A stretch of 64,000 bases of DNA from Curtobacterium sp. MCBA15_001 (GTDB taxonomy: Bacteria > Actinomycetota > Actinomycetes > Actinomycetales > Microbacteriaceae), in NCBI RefSeq assembly GCF_001864835.1, contig NZ_MJGI01000027.1:1-64000 (forward strand), given 5' to 3'. Numbering within the stretch: position 1 is the stretch's first letter; every line of letters starts with the position of its first letter. Under the pieces are notes generated by a model. That model had not been told where the DNA came from. It worked only from the letters and a program-made list of their open reading frames with translations, and ran no database searches. Shown piece by piece: positions 17,825-26,633 of this stretch. Position numbers and translations under genes: made by a program.

Positions 17825-18493
17825 GTGGACACTGCCCTGCTCGTACCCGGTGCGCTCGGCATCGCCCTCAGCCCCGTGTCCGTCGCGTCGATCGTGTTCC
17901 TGCTCGGACACCGACGCGGCTACGCGTCGGCAGCGGCCTGCGCGGCCGGGTGGGTCCTGGCGATCGCGGTCGGGCTCGTCGTCGCCGTCGTGGTCGGCGA
18001 ACGCCTGCCTGCGGAGTCGGGGGACGGGCCTCCTGTCCGGGAGTTCGTGGCCGTCGCGGCCGGCGTGGTCCTGCTCGGGTTGGCCGTGTGGCAGTGGACC
18101 GTCCGCCGCCTGCCGGACGGATCCCCGTCGAGCTCGCGGTGGTCGGACGCGATGGAGGCGCTCGGCCCGCTGCGGGCGTTCGGCCTCGGCGTGCTCGGCT
18201 TCGTCTCCAACGCCAAGGCCCTCGTGCTCGTCCTGGCCGCCGGACTGTCGTTCGGGGACGCTGATCCCGGGCCGGTCGATGCCGTGACGGCCGGCGTCGT
18301 CTTCGTCCTGGTTGCCGGCTCGACGGCGGTCCTGCCGATCGTGCTGGCCGTCGTGCTCGGCTCGCACGCGCAACGGGCGCTCGCCGCGATGCGCGTGTGG
18401 ATCGGCCGGTGGGGGTCGCTGGTGCTGGTGGCGGTCCTCGTCGTGGTCGGCCTCGTGCAGCTCGTCACCGGGATCGCCGGCCTGCTGGACTGA
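17825..18493 (+). CDS. GAP family membrane protein (Sap/SfLAP-like, LysE fold)
   Basis: A 222-residue protein with six hydrophobic segments. GALGIALSPVSVASIVFLL at the N-terminus and GFVSNAKALVLVLAAGLSF in the middle match the GAP/sulfolipid-1-addressing protein family, which is distantly related to LysE exporters. It probably exports a lipid or small metabolite. GTG at 17825 has TAGCGT (17813-17818) six bases upstream and no Shine-Dalgarno, so it is a clear leaderless start. Confidence 0.82.
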   Translation: MDTALLVPGALGIALSPVSVASIVFLLGHRRGYASAAACAAGWVLAIAVGLVVAVVVGERLPAESGDGPPVREFVAVAAGVVLLGLAVWQWTVRRLPDGSPSSSRWSDAMEALGPLRAFGLGVLGFVSNAKALVLVLAAGLSFGDADPGPVDAVTAGVVFVLVAGSTAVLPIVLAVVLGSHAQRALAAMRVWIGRWGSLVLVAVLVVVGLVQLVTGIAGLLD

Positions 18494-18544
18494 GCGGCGA
18501 GCGGTGAGCTCGATCGGCCGCCGTCCGACCGACGGCCGTGCGGG

Positions 18545-19888
18545 TCAGCTCCGGTCGCTGCGTGGTTCCGCCGGCACGCCGCCCGTCGCAGCGTGTGCGG
18601 GCTCGGACGCCGGCTCCGGCGCCGGGTCCGTCCCGCGGGCACGCCCGATCAGGTCCATCACGTGGTAGACGACGATCGCCGCCACGGTCCCGACGATGAT
18701 GCCCCCGAAGCTGGCCTGCCCGAACGAGAACGTGAAGTCCGCGATGCCGATGATGAGCGCGATGCCCGCCGTGAGCTGGTTCTTCGGCTTGGCGAAGTCG
18801 ACGCGGTTCTCGACCCAGATGCGGATGCCGATGACGCCGATCAGCCCGTACAGCGCCGTGGTCGCACCGCCGAGCACGCCCGCCGGCACGCTGGAGATGA
18901 CCGCGCCGATCCTCGGGGACAGCCCGAGCAGGACGGCGGCGATGGCCGCGACCCAGTAGGCAGCGGTCGAGAAGACCCGCGTGGCCGCCATCACGCCGAT
19001 GTTCTCGCCGTACGTCGTGGTCGCCGAACCGCCGCCGGCGCCGGCCAGGACGGTGGAGATGCCGTCGGCCATCAGCGCCCGACCGGTCAGCGGGGTGAGG
19101 TCGCGACCGGTGAGCTGCCCGACGCCCTTGACGTGCCCGACGTTCTCGGCGACGAGCGCGAGCACCACGGGCACGAATGCCAGGTAGATCGGCAGCTGCG
19201 CCGGGTCGAACGCCGGAGCGGTGAACCGGGGCAGCCCGATCCAGGGGGCGTCCCCGACGGCGGAGAAGTCGACCTGGCCGCCGATGAGCGCTGCGACGTA
19301 CCCGATCACCACACCGATCACGATCGACAGTCGCCCGATGAGCCCCTTGAACAGGACCGTCACCAGGATGATCGACAGCAGGGTGATGACGGCGATCAGC
19401 GGGGACTTCGTGAAGTTGTCACGTGCGGCCGGAGCGAGGTTGAACCCGATGAGCGCCACGATCGCACCGGAGACGATCGGTGGCATCAGCCGGTCGATCC
19501 AGCCCGCACCGGCGAGGTGCACGACCAGGCCCACCAGTGCGAGCAGGGCGCCCACCACGATGATCCCGGACAGGGCGAGCGGGATCCCGCCGATCTTCGT
19601 CGCGGCGCCGATCGGCGCGATGAACGCGAACGACGACCCGAGGTAGCTGGGCAGCCGGTTGCCGGTGATCAGCAGGAACAGGATCGTCCCGATGCCGCTG
19701 AACAGCAGGGTGGTCGACGGCGGGAAGCCGGTCAACAGCGGGACGAGGAAGGTGGCGCCGAACATCGCGACGACGTGCTGCACGCCGAGGCCGATGGTCC
19801 GACCCCACGAGAGCCGTTCGTCCGGAGCGACGATCGTCGTCGCGGAGACGGTCGCGCCGTCCCCGTGCAGCTTCCACGGAAGTCCCAT
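18545..19888 (-). CDS. Uracil/xanthine permease (NCS2 family)
   Basis: A 447-residue transporter of the nucleobase:cation symporter 2 family. LGVQHVVAMFGATFLVPLLTG near residue 30, PLALVAENVGHVKGVG in the middle and GGGSATTTYGENIGVMA (about 275-290) carry the substrate-contacting Glu residues of UraA-type carriers. It imports uracil or related bases with protons. ATG at 19888 is preferred over GTG at 19894 because TACGGT (19901-19896) lies seven bases upstream. Confidence 0.93.
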   Translation of the reverse strand: MGLPWKLHGDGATVSATTIVAPDERLSWGRTIGLGVQHVVAMFGATFLVPLLTGFPPSTTLLFSGIGTILFLLITGNRLPSYLGSSFAFIAPIGAATKIGGIPLALSGIIVVGALLALVGLVVHLAGAGWIDRLMPPIVSGAIVALIGFNLAPAARDNFTKSPLIAVITLLSIILVTVLFKGLIGRLSIVIGVVIGYVAALIGGQVDFSAVGDAPWIGLPRFTAPAFDPAQLPIYLAFVPVVLALVAENVGHVKGVGQLTGRDLTPLTGRALMADGISTVLAGAGGGSATTTYGENIGVMAATRVFSTAAYWVAAIAAVLLGLSPRIGAVISSVPAGVLGGATTALYGLIGVIGIRIWVENRVDFAKPKNQLTAGIALIIGIADFTFSFGQASFGGIIVGTVAAIVVYHVMDLIGRARGTDPAPEPASEPAHAATGGVPAEPRSDRS

Positions 19889-19947
19889 GCCCACGACCGT
19901 ACCGGCACCAGGGTGCCCCGGTGGCTCGGGTGACTATCGTGGACCGC

Positions 19948-21912
19948 ATGACGGACGTCGCAGGCACCACAGGGATCCAGACCGACGAACTCGACGAGAC
20001 GGTGCAGCCGAAGGACGACCTGTACCGCCACGTCAACGGACGGTGGATCGCCGCCACGCCGATCCCCGACGACAAGGCCCGGTACGGCTCGTTCACCGTG
20101 CTCGCCGAGGCGGCCGAGGTCGCCGTCCGGCAGATCATCGAACGCTCGCAGCAGGCCGCCCCGGGCTCCGAGGAGCGCAAGGTCGGCGACCTGTACACCG
20201 CGTTCACGGACGAGACCGCGTTGGAGGCGCTGGGCACCGGCCCGATCGAGCCCCTGCTCGCCGAGGTCGCCGCGGTCGAGACCACGGCCGACGTCATCCG
20301 CCTGGTCGGCCGGTTCGAGCGCCTCGGACTGCCGAGCTTCCTGCAGCTCTTCGTCGACAACGACCCGGGCGACCCGGAGTCCTACGTCGTGTTCCTCGAG
20401 CAGTCCGGCCTCGGCCTGCCCGACGAGTCGTACTACCGCGAGGAGCGCTTCGCCGACATCCGCGACAAGTACCGCGAGTTCGTCGCCGCCATGTTCCCCC
20501 TCGCCGGCTACGACGAGAGTGCCGACCGCACGGAGCACGTCATCCGGCTCGAGACCGCCCTCGCCGGCAAGCACTGGGACAACGTCGCCACGCGCGACAG
20601 CCAGAAGACCTACAACGAGATGCCGTGGGCCGAGGTCGCTGCCCTGGCGCCCGGGATCGACCTGCAGCTGTGGTGGGAGGCCATCGACGCGCCGGCCGGC
20701 GCGTTCGAGACCGTGGTCGTGCGCGAGCCCTCGTTCCTCACCGGCCTGGCGGAACTGCTGCAGTCCGAGACCCTGAGCGCCTGGAAGGACTGGCTGGCGT
20801 GGCAGGTCGTCCGCGGCTCCGCTCCGTACCTGACCAGCGCCTTCTCGGCGACGAGCTTCTCCTTCTACGGCACGGCACTCACCGGTGCGCCCAAGCAGCG
20901 TGAGCGCTGGAAGCGTGGTGTCTCGCTGGTCGAGAGCGCGATGGGCGAGGCCGTCGGCCGGATCTACGTCGAGGAGCACTTCGACGAGACCTCGAAGGCG
21001 ACGATGGACGACCTCGTCGCGCACCTGGTCGAGGCCTACCGCCAGAGCATCACGGCGCTCGACTGGATGACGGACGAGACCCGGCAGCGGGCCCTCGAGA
21101 AGCTCGACAAGTTCACGCCGAAGATCGGGTACCCCGTCAAGTGGCGCGACTACTCGGCCCTGCCCGTGACCGCGGACGACCTGCTCGGGAACGTCCGGGC
21201 GGTGGCGAGCTTCCAGGTCGACCGCGAGCTCGGCAAGATCGGGAAGCCGATCGACCGCGACGAGTGGTTCATGACGCCGCAGACGATCAACGCCTACTAC
21301 AACCCCGGGTTCAACGAGATCGTGTTCCCGGCCGCCATCCTGCAGTTCCCGTTCTTCGACGCGGGACGTGACGCAGCGGCCAACTACGGCGCGATCGGCG
21401 CGGTGATCGGGCACGAGATCGGGCACGGCTTCGACGACCAGGGTTCGCAGTACGACGGCGACGGCCGCCTGCAGAACTGGTGGACCGAGGCGGACCGCAC
21501 GGCGTTCGAGGAGCGCACCAAGGCCCTCATCGCGCAGTACGACGCGCTCGTCCCGACCGAGGTGCCCGACGGCCACGTCAACGGTGCCCTGACGATCGGC
21601 GAGAACATCGGCGACCTCGGTGGCCTGTCGATCGCGTGGAAGGCGTACCTGCTCTCCCTCGACGGCCAGGAGCCCCCGGTGATCGACGGGCTGTCCGGCG
21701 CCGAGCGGTTCTTCCTCAGCTGGGCCCAGGCGTGGCAGATGGCGATCCGACCGGAAGAGGCGGAGCGCCTGCTGACGATCGACCCGCACTCGCCGAACGA
21801 GTTCCGGTGCAACCAGGTCGTCAAGAACATCGACGTCTTCTACGACACCTTCGGCGTGACGGAGCAGGACGCGATGTACCTCGACCCCGCCGAGCGCGTC
21901 GCGATCTGGTGA
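19948..21912 (+). CDS. pepO: M13 family metalloendopeptidase (PepO/neprilysin-like)
   Basis: A 654-residue zinc peptidase. It has the NAYYNPGFNEIVFPAAIL substrate motif, the zinc site VIGHEIGHGFDDQG (about residues 488-501), ENIGDLGGL with the third zinc ligand, and the C-terminal NEFRCNQVVKN block. There is no signal peptide or anchor, so it is cytoplasmic, like many actinobacterial M13 enzymes, and probably degrades oligopeptides. ATG at 19948 has TATCGT (19935-19940) seven bases upstream. Its stop overlaps the next start (TGATG). Confidence 0.95.
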   Translation: MTDVAGTTGIQTDELDETVQPKDDLYRHVNGRWIAATPIPDDKARYGSFTVLAEAAEVAVRQIIERSQQAAPGSEERKVGDLYTAFTDETALEALGTGPIEPLLAEVAAVETTADVIRLVGRFERLGLPSFLQLFVDNDPGDPESYVVFLEQSGLGLPDESYYREERFADIRDKYREFVAAMFPLAGYDESADRTEHVIRLETALAGKHWDNVATRDSQKTYNEMPWAEVAALAPGIDLQLWWEAIDAPAGAFETVVVREPSFLTGLAELLQSETLSAWKDWLAWQVVRGSAPYLTSAFSATSFSFYGTALTGAPKQRERWKRGVSLVESAMGEAVGRIYVEEHFDETSKATMDDLVAHLVEAYRQSITALDWMTDETRQRALEKLDKFTPKIGYPVKWRDYSALPVTADDLLGNVRAVASFQVDRELGKIGKPIDRDEWFMTPQTINAYYNPGFNEIVFPAAILQFPFFDAGRDAAANYGAIGAVIGHEIGHGFDDQGSQYDGDGRLQNWWTEADRTAFEERTKALIAQYDALVPTEVPDGHVNGALTIGENIGDLGGLSIAWKAYLLSLDGQEPPVIDGLSGAERFFLSWAQAWQMAIRPEEAERLLTIDPHSPNEFRCNQVVKNIDVFYDTFGVTEQDAMYLDPAERVAIW

Positions 21913-22856
21913 TGGTCGAGCCCGACGCGGCCCCGTCCTCGCGGCGGCGACGCCGCGACGACGTCGGCCGCCCGGGCTCGGGGTCCCGCGCCAGGGGTCG
22001 GCACCGTGGTGGTGGCGAGGACCGGTTCGCCGCCACGGTCGATGCCCTGGGGTCGCTGGCCCTGGACGGAGCGGGCGTCAGCGCGTCCGTGATCGACACG
22101 TCGAGCGGGAAGGCCCTGTTGGCGGTCGACGACCGGCTCGTGCAGTCCGTCGGCGGGCTCGGCCGGGTGCTCCTGCTCATCGAGGTGGCTGCCCGTCTCG
22201 AGGACGGTCGGCTGCACGGCGACCGGCTGCAACGCATGGCCCGGGACACCGCCACCGGCCCCGGGCTCTGGCAGTTCCTGCAGGAGCCGACCATGCAGGT
22301 GTCCGACCTGGCGACGCTGGTCGGCGCGACCGCGGACGCCTGGGCGACGAACGCCCTGCTGTCGACGGTCGGCATCGACGCCGTGCGCGAGCGGGCCGAG
22401 TCGCTCGGCGTCGAGCGGTCCGCCTTCATCGACCGGGTGCGCGACCGGCGCGGACCGGACGATGCCCCGGACGTCGCGGTGGCAGCAGCGGGCGAGCTCA
22501 GCTGGGTGATGCGCGGGCTGGCCCTCGGCGAGGTCGTCGACGAAGGGGTGTCGAACCGCGTCCTCGGCTGGCTGTCCCTGGCGAGCGACCTCAGCCTGGT
22601 CGCGGGGGCGTTCGGCCTCGACCCACTGGCGCACCGCGCGCTCGACCACGGCCTGCAGGCGGTCGCCGTCACGGGCAGCGGGCCAGGTGTCCGCTCCGAG
22701 GCGGGCGTGCTGCGCGGACCCGGTTCATCGGTGAGCTACGCCGTGACGGTGACGTTCGAGGACGACACGCTCGATCGACGACTCGCCGTCGTCGAGGCGC
22801 TCCGGACGATGGGCACCGAGGTCCTCGACGCGGTCCACGTCACCGTCACGCGCTGA
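21912..22856 (+). CDS. Beta-lactamase-fold protein with degenerate active site
   Basis: A 314-residue protein. After a basic, low-complexity first 40 residues comes a class A beta-lactamase/serine hydrolase-like fold. The expected Ser-x-x-Lys motif reads SVGG (about residue 74), the Ser-Asp-Asn loop reads ADA in ATADAWATNALL, and no Lys-Thr-Gly is visible, so all three catalytic motifs are altered. It is therefore probably a non-catalytic binding or regulatory protein. There is no signal peptide. It is translationally coupled to the M13 peptidase (TGATG), suggesting a shared peptide-related role. Confidence 0.7.
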   Translation: MVEPDAAPSSRRRRRDDVGRPGSGSRARGRHRGGGEDRFAATVDALGSLALDGAGVSASVIDTSSGKALLAVDDRLVQSVGGLGRVLLLIEVAARLEDGRLHGDRLQRMARDTATGPGLWQFLQEPTMQVSDLATLVGATADAWATNALLSTVGIDAVRERAESLGVERSAFIDRVRDRRGPDDAPDVAVAAAGELSWVMRGLALGEVVDEGVSNRVLGWLSLASDLSLVAGAFGLDPLAHRALDHGLQAVAVTGSGPGVRSEAGVLRGPGSSVSYAVTVTFEDDTLDRRLAVVEALRTMGTEVLDAVHVTVTR

Positions 22857-22877
22857 CCCGGACGCGCTGGCGGGCCG

Positions 22878-22902
22878 GACGGGAGGCCCGGTTCGGCCCC
22901 GC
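22878..22902. repeat. GGAGGCCCGG-family dispersed repeat
   Basis: GACGGGAGGCCCGG followed by TTCGGCCCCGC lies just downstream of the beta-lactamase-fold gene and matches copies at 6911, 8527, 13876 and 54866. Confidence 0.6.
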
Positions 22903-22937
22903 AGGGCCGCTTTGGACCCGCGCGTGGTGACCACATG

Positions 22938-22973
22938 ACGACGGCCCGACCGGAAGACCGGTCGGGCCGTCGT
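22938..22973. terminator. Very strong bidirectional terminator
   Basis: A 16-base perfect stem (22938-22953 with 22958-22973) closes an AAGA tetraloop. It lies between the convergent genes ending at 22856 and 23003. Confidence 0.85.
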
Positions 22974-23002
22974 GGCGGAGGCGGGTCACGCCTCCAGGCC
23001 GG

Positions 23003-23194
23003 TCAGCTGTGCTGCTTGGCGGCCTTCTCCAGCCTCTTGCGGAGCTTCTTGCGCGACTTGCGCGCGTGCGGGTCGTTCCACATCTTGCGGACGGTCTCGC
23101 CCTTCGACTGCTTGACGACGGTCCGGTTGGACCGCGAGCCGAACCAGAAGCCGATGAGCACGATGGCGGCGATGACGAGGAGGCGGTTGCGCAT
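23003..23194 (-). CDS. Small single-pass membrane protein, YtxH-like
   Basis: A 63-residue protein. One N-terminal membrane helix (residues 4-19, LLVIAAIVLIGFWFG) is followed by a strongly basic tail (RKSRKKLRKRLEKAA). The layout resembles YtxH-type general-stress proteins and the gene at 34095. AAGGGA precedes the ATG. It is probably part of the neighbouring envelope-stress block. Confidence 0.7.
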   Translation of the reverse strand: MRNRLLVIAAIVLIGFWFGSRSNRTVVKQSKGETVRKMWNDPHARKSRKKLRKRLEKAAKQHS

Positions 23195-23226
23195 GGAGTG
23201 TCCCTTCTGTGTCGGATCCCGGCCGG

Positions 23227-23649
23227 TCAGCCGGTGATCCGTCGTACGAGGTCGGTGATGATCGGCCAGACGTCGCCAGCGCGATCTGCAGAGCCGATCG
23301 CGACGGTGACGAGCGGGTAGGCCGTCACGGCCAGCGTGACGAGGACCGCCAGGACGACCGGCACCCACGCCGCCACGCTACGTCGCCGGGTCACGGCGAG
23401 TACCAGCAACGCCAGGACGACGATGCCGCCCAGGATCGTCACCAGCGTGACGCGGACGAACGGGAACGGCACCAGGCCGGCCGTGGTGGCGGTGACGCCG
23501 GCCAGGAACCCCGTCAGGGGCAGGAACGCCCCGACGAAGAGCAGCAGGACGACGACCAGGCCCACGACGGTCGCGATCCAGACGCCGCGGGCGCGCGGCG
23601 GACGTTCCCGGCCGAAGCGACGACCGCGACGGCCGGACCAGGTGGTCAT
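23227..23649 (-). CDS. Small multi-pass membrane protein in Asp23 block
   Basis: A 140-residue protein with a basic N-terminus (about 22 residues) and three hydrophobic segments (about 24-45, 60-85, 95-117). I do not recognise a family. Its ATG overlaps the stop of the upstream Asp23/repeat gene by 4 bases, so it is coupled to that gene. It probably helps anchor the stress proteins to the membrane, as AmaP does in related operons. Confidence 0.7.
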   Translation of the reverse strand: MTTWSGRRGRRFGRERPPRARGVWIATVVGLVVVLLLFVGAFLPLTGFLAGVTATTAGLVPFPFVRVTLVTILGGIVVLALLVLAVTRRRSVAAWVPVVLAVLVTLAVTAYPLVTVAIGSADRAGDVWPIITDLVRRITG

Positions 23650-24830
23650 GCGCGGGAGTCCGACTCGGTCGACGTCGACGTCGACGTCGCTGCGTCGTGC
23701 TCGTCGGCGGCCCGGGTGACCTCGGCTGCGTGTGCCGCGTCGTCGTCCAGGTGCTCCGCGGCACGGCGGGTGGCCTCGACGGCCTCCTGTGCGTGGTCGT
23801 CGACGGTCTCCGTGCTCGGTGCGGCGTCGTCGGCGGCGTCCGCGACGTCTGCTGCTGCGTCACGGGCGTGCGCGGCGGCGTCCTTCGCGGAGTCGGCAGC
23901 GTCCGCGGCCGCGTCGGCGGCATCGCTGGCGGCCTCGGCGGCCCGGTCGAGCGCGCTCGAGCCGGCCTCGCCTGCGCGGTCCGCGGTGTCACGAGCGCGG
24001 TCCGCGACGTCCGCACCGGCCTCGCGGGCACGGTCAGCAGTGTCGGTGGCAGCGTCTCGCACGTCCGCCGCGGCGTCGCGGGCGCCGTCCAGTGCGGCGG
24101 CACCGGCGTCGCGCGCCCGGTCCGCCGTGTCGGCGGCCGAGTCGCGGACCTCGGCAGCAGCCTCGCGTGCCTTGTCCGCAGTGTCGGACGCGGTGTCGCG
24201 CACCTGGTCGAGCGCCTCTGCGGCGGCCTCGCGAGTGTGGTCGGCAGCGTCACGGGTTCGGTCGGCGACGTCGGCGCCGACCTCCTGCGCCTTCGCGGCG
24301 ATGTCCGAGGCAGCGCTCTGCGTCGCAGCCGCAGCGTCCGACGCGACGTCCTTGACGCGGTCGGTCGCCTCGGCGGTCTTCTCGCGCACGGTGTCGACCG
24401 CCTCGGAGAGCTTCGAGGGCTCGTCGTCGAACGGGCCGTGCACGTCGGTGACACGCACGTCGACGGTGGCGGGCTGCCCGACGACCTGGGCGACGGCGTG
24501 GGCGACCTGTGCGCGGACCTCCTCGGCGACCTTCGTCACCGGCTCCGGGTAGGTGACCACGAGGGACACCTGCACGTCCAGGGTGCCGTCAGCGTCGTCG
24601 ACCTTGACGCCCAGGGCGCTGGCGGTCCGGCCGAGGCGGGAGCGGACCTGGTCGGCCGCGCGTTCGAGCACGCCGCCCAGGTGGTGCACGCCGTCGACGC
24701 CGATCGCGGTCACCGCGGCGGTGCGCGCAGCGACCGTCAGGGCGCTGGCGTCCTCGGGCAGGGGTTCGGTCAGCGATGCGGGCAGTGCCACGTCGACGAC
24801 GTGGGTGCGGGCGTGGGTTTCGTTCTCCAT
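23646..24830 (-). CDS. Asp23-domain protein fused to long Ala/Asp-rich helical repeat
   Basis: A 394-residue protein. Residues 1-125 are Asp23/Gls24-like (GVDGVHHLGG, LGVKVDDADG, VVTYPEPVTKVAEEVRAQVA). From about 135 to 375 the chain is an uninterrupted Ala-rich amphipathic helix built from repeats such as DTADRAREAGADVADRA with 11-residue periodicity, resembling LEA group 3 or apolipoprotein-like sequences. GAGGAGG precedes the ATG. It is the second transcription unit of the block, downstream of a terminator. It likely coats or stabilises membranes or proteins under stress. Confidence 0.8.
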   Translation of the reverse strand: MENETHARTHVVDVALPASLTEPLPEDASALTVAARTAAVTAIGVDGVHHLGGVLERAADQVRSRLGRTASALGVKVDDADGTLDVQVSLVVTYPEPVTKVAEEVRAQVAHAVAQVVGQPATVDVRVTDVHGPFDDEPSKLSEAVDTVREKTAEATDRVKDVASDAAAATQSAASDIAAKAQEVGADVADRTRDAADHTREAAAEALDQVRDTASDTADKAREAAAEVRDSAADTADRARDAGAAALDGARDAAADVRDAATDTADRAREAGADVADRARDTADRAGEAGSSALDRAAEAASDAADAAADAADSAKDAAAHARDAAADVADAADDAAPSTETVDDHAQEAVEATRRAAEHLDDDAAHAAEVTRAADEHDAATSTSTSTESDSRA

Positions 24831-24855
24831 GATGTCCTCCTCGGTCCGGACAGGA

Positions 24856-24891
24856 GACGACGGGGCACCCGATCCCGGATGCCCCGTCGTC
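24856..24891 (-). terminator. Terminator after csbD-like gene
   Basis: A 12-base stem, GACGACGGGGCA (24856-24867) with TGCCCCGTCGTC (24880-24891), separates the upstream Asp23 operon from the Asp23-repeat gene. Confidence 0.75.
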
Positions 24892-24905
24892 GTCACTGCA
24901 GCTGC

Positions 24906-25079
24906 CTAGTTCTTGAAGACGTCCTTGACGTCCTCGCCCGTCTGCTTCGCGCTGGCGGCGGCCTGGTCCTTCTTGCCCTCGGCGACCTTGGAGTCGTCGT
25001 GGGTCGCGTTGCCCACGGCCTCCTTCGCCTTGCCGGCGAGGTCCTGTGCGGCGTTCTTGATCTTGTCGTCGAGACCCAT
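24906..25079 (-). CDS. CsbD family stress protein
   Basis: A 57-residue hydrophilic protein, MGLDDKIKNAAQDLAGKAKE..., with the CsbD pattern of K-x-x-D-L-x-G-K-A-K-E followed by a second charged repeat. CsbD proteins are abundant general-stress proteins of unknown mechanism in Gram-positive bacteria. GAAGGAA lies upstream of the ATG. It sits directly before a terminator at the end of the Asp23/AmaP operon. Confidence 0.9.
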   Translation of the reverse strand: MGLDDKIKNAAQDLAGKAKEAVGNATHDDSKVAEGKKDQAAASAKQTGEDVKDVFKN

Positions 25080-25174
25080 GATGGGTTCCTTCCGTCGGTC
25101 GGGCCGGAGCCCGGTGGTGTTGATGGCTGGTTGGTGGTGGGCCGGGAGGCCCGTGGTGCTTCCGCAGACGGGTG

Positions 25175-25738
25175 TCAGTGGACGCGGACCGACTTCGCGA
25201 GCGCGGAGCGGGTCCCGCCGGTCAGGTGCACGAGCACCGGGACCGGCCGACCGAGGGTGCGGTCGAGGACGGCGAGTGCACGGTCCACGGCGTCGAGCAC
25301 CGCGACGGCGTCGCCGCCACGGCGGACCGCGACGCGGATGCGGGCGGCGCGCTGCTTGCGGACCTGGTAGACGTCGACCTTGGCGTTGACGACGTCACCG
25401 ACGCCGCTGAGCTCGTGGTCCACGACGTCCCGGACGAGCGCGACGTTGACCGTCACGGCGTCGTCACCCGAGCGTTCGCGGACGGCCACCGAGGTCCCGC
25501 CGCCGCCCCGGGTGAAGACCCAGATGAGCGAGAGGACGATGACGACCGCGCAGACCACGGCGACGATCCACAGCGAAGCTGCGGGCACGTCGACCGCATT
25601 CGGGAACGTGACGGTCGGCTTGAGTGCGTCGCGGACGGCCGGCAGGACGCCGGCGCCCATGGCGAGTCCGACGAGCACGGCCACCAGGCCGAGGACGAAC
25701 AGGATGATGCGGTTCATGGTGCGGTTGCTCTTCGTCAT
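25175..25738 (-). CDS. AmaP-like Asp23 membrane anchor protein
   Basis: A 187-residue protein with two membrane helices (about residues 9-28 and 55-76) and a C-terminal cytoplasmic domain of the alkaline-shock type. In Firmicutes and Actinobacteria, AmaP anchors Asp23 at the membrane. Its start overlaps the stop of the upstream gene (ATGA). An internal ATG at residue 8 is possible but less favoured. Confidence 0.8.
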   Translation of the reverse strand: MTKSNRTMNRIILFVLGLVAVLVGLAMGAGVLPAVRDALKPTVTFPNAVDVPAASLWIVAVVCAVVIVLSLIWVFTRGGGGTSVAVRERSGDDAVTVNVALVRDVVDHELSGVGDVVNAKVDVYQVRKQRAARIRVAVRRGGDAVAVLDAVDRALAVLDRTLGRPVPVLVHLTGGTRSALAKSVRVH

Positions 25739-26310
25739 GACAGCGACCCCTGTTCTGCGACCCGGACCTTGACGCGACGGCCGAAGCGCTCGTCGAGCCG
25801 ACCGAGGCGTTCCTCGACGGCGGAGCGGACTGCCGCCTCGTCGACGGCCACACCGGAGACCGGGACGACCCGGACCTCGGTGCTGGAGCCGCGCGAGGTG
25901 GCGGAGGTGTTGTCCTCGGGCACACCGGCTGCGGAGCTCGCGGCGTTGGCCGCGGTCGCCGCGATGATGCGGGTGTCGATGACGACGGCACCGCGGTCGT
26001 GCGGCACCGCGGAACGGTGCTGTCGACCGGGCTTGAGGGCCAGGACGACCAGGACCACGCCGAGGACGACGAGCACGACGGCGATCACCTCGGCGATCGT
26101 GACGAACGCGGCGTCCGGGCGGAGGGCCGTGTCCACGGCGGTCTGCGGGTCCGCCAGCAGTGGCGGGGAGCCGACGGCGCGCAGGACGGACTCGGTGCCG
26201 ATCCAGGCCGCGACCAGGACGAGGACCACGAGCGCGATCGACACCGCGGTCGACCGGGAGCGGTGGACGCTCCGGCGCCGGATGCGACGCTCGACGCTGT
26301 TGCTGCTCAT
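25735..26310 (-). CDS. DUF6286-type membrane protein of Asp23 operon
   Basis: A 191-residue protein. A basic N-terminus (RRIRRRSVHRSRS) is followed by two membrane helices (about 24-42 and 74-92) and a C-terminal soluble domain that includes DRGAVVIDTRIIAATAAN and RVKVRVAE. This layout matches small membrane proteins that accompany Asp23 genes in Actinobacteria. The family name is given from memory of the arrangement; the membrane topology is directly visible. Confidence 0.72.
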   Translation of the reverse strand: MSSNSVERRIRRRSVHRSRSTAVSIALVVLVLVAAWIGTESVLRAVGSPPLLADPQTAVDTALRPDAAFVTIAEVIAVVLVVLGVVLVVLALKPGRQHRSAVPHDRGAVVIDTRIIAATAANAASSAAGVPEDNTSATSRGSSTEVRVVPVSGVAVDEAAVRSAVEERLGRLDERFGRRVKVRVAEQGSLS

Positions 26311-26318
26311 GATGTCTC

Positions 26319-26633
26319 CTACCGGACTCGGGTGTCGCGCTCGCGCACGATCCCGGTCAGCTCGATGTGGGCACTGCCGACCTGACGGCCGGTGAGGGCG
26401 CCCACGCGGTCCTTCACCTCGGACGCGGCGGCCGTCGCGCGGCCGACGATGTCGTCGACCGCCGCGATCGGACCCGTGATGTCGAGGGCGAGGAGGCCAC
26501 GGTGGTCGCCGAGGGCGACGCGGACCTGCTTGGCCGGAGCGCCGAGGCGCTCAGCGGCGACGGCGCGGGCGCACGAGGTCAAGGCCCGCGCCGTGATCTC
26601 GACGCGGCCCGGGACGTCCGGGCCGCCGGTCAC
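26319..26633 (-). CDS. Short Asp23-like protein
   Basis: A 104-residue protein with an Asp23-type core: GRVEITARALTSCARAVAAERLGAP, then VALGDHRGLLALDITGPI and a helical segment. It starts at GTG 26633, whose bases overlap the DUF2273 gene stop (GTGA), which fixes the start. It probably joins the membrane-anchored stress complex. Confidence 0.75.
   Translation of the reverse strand: MTGGPDVPGRVEITARALTSCARAVAAERLGAPAKQVRVALGDHRGLLALDITGPIAAVDDIVGRATAAASEVKDRVGALTGRQVGSAHIELTGIVRERDTRVR

Noticed and set aside
22861-22930. A GC-rich stretch as a small gene
   Set aside because: It contains only the dispersed repeat and lies between a stop codon and a strong terminator; no start with a ribosome site exists.
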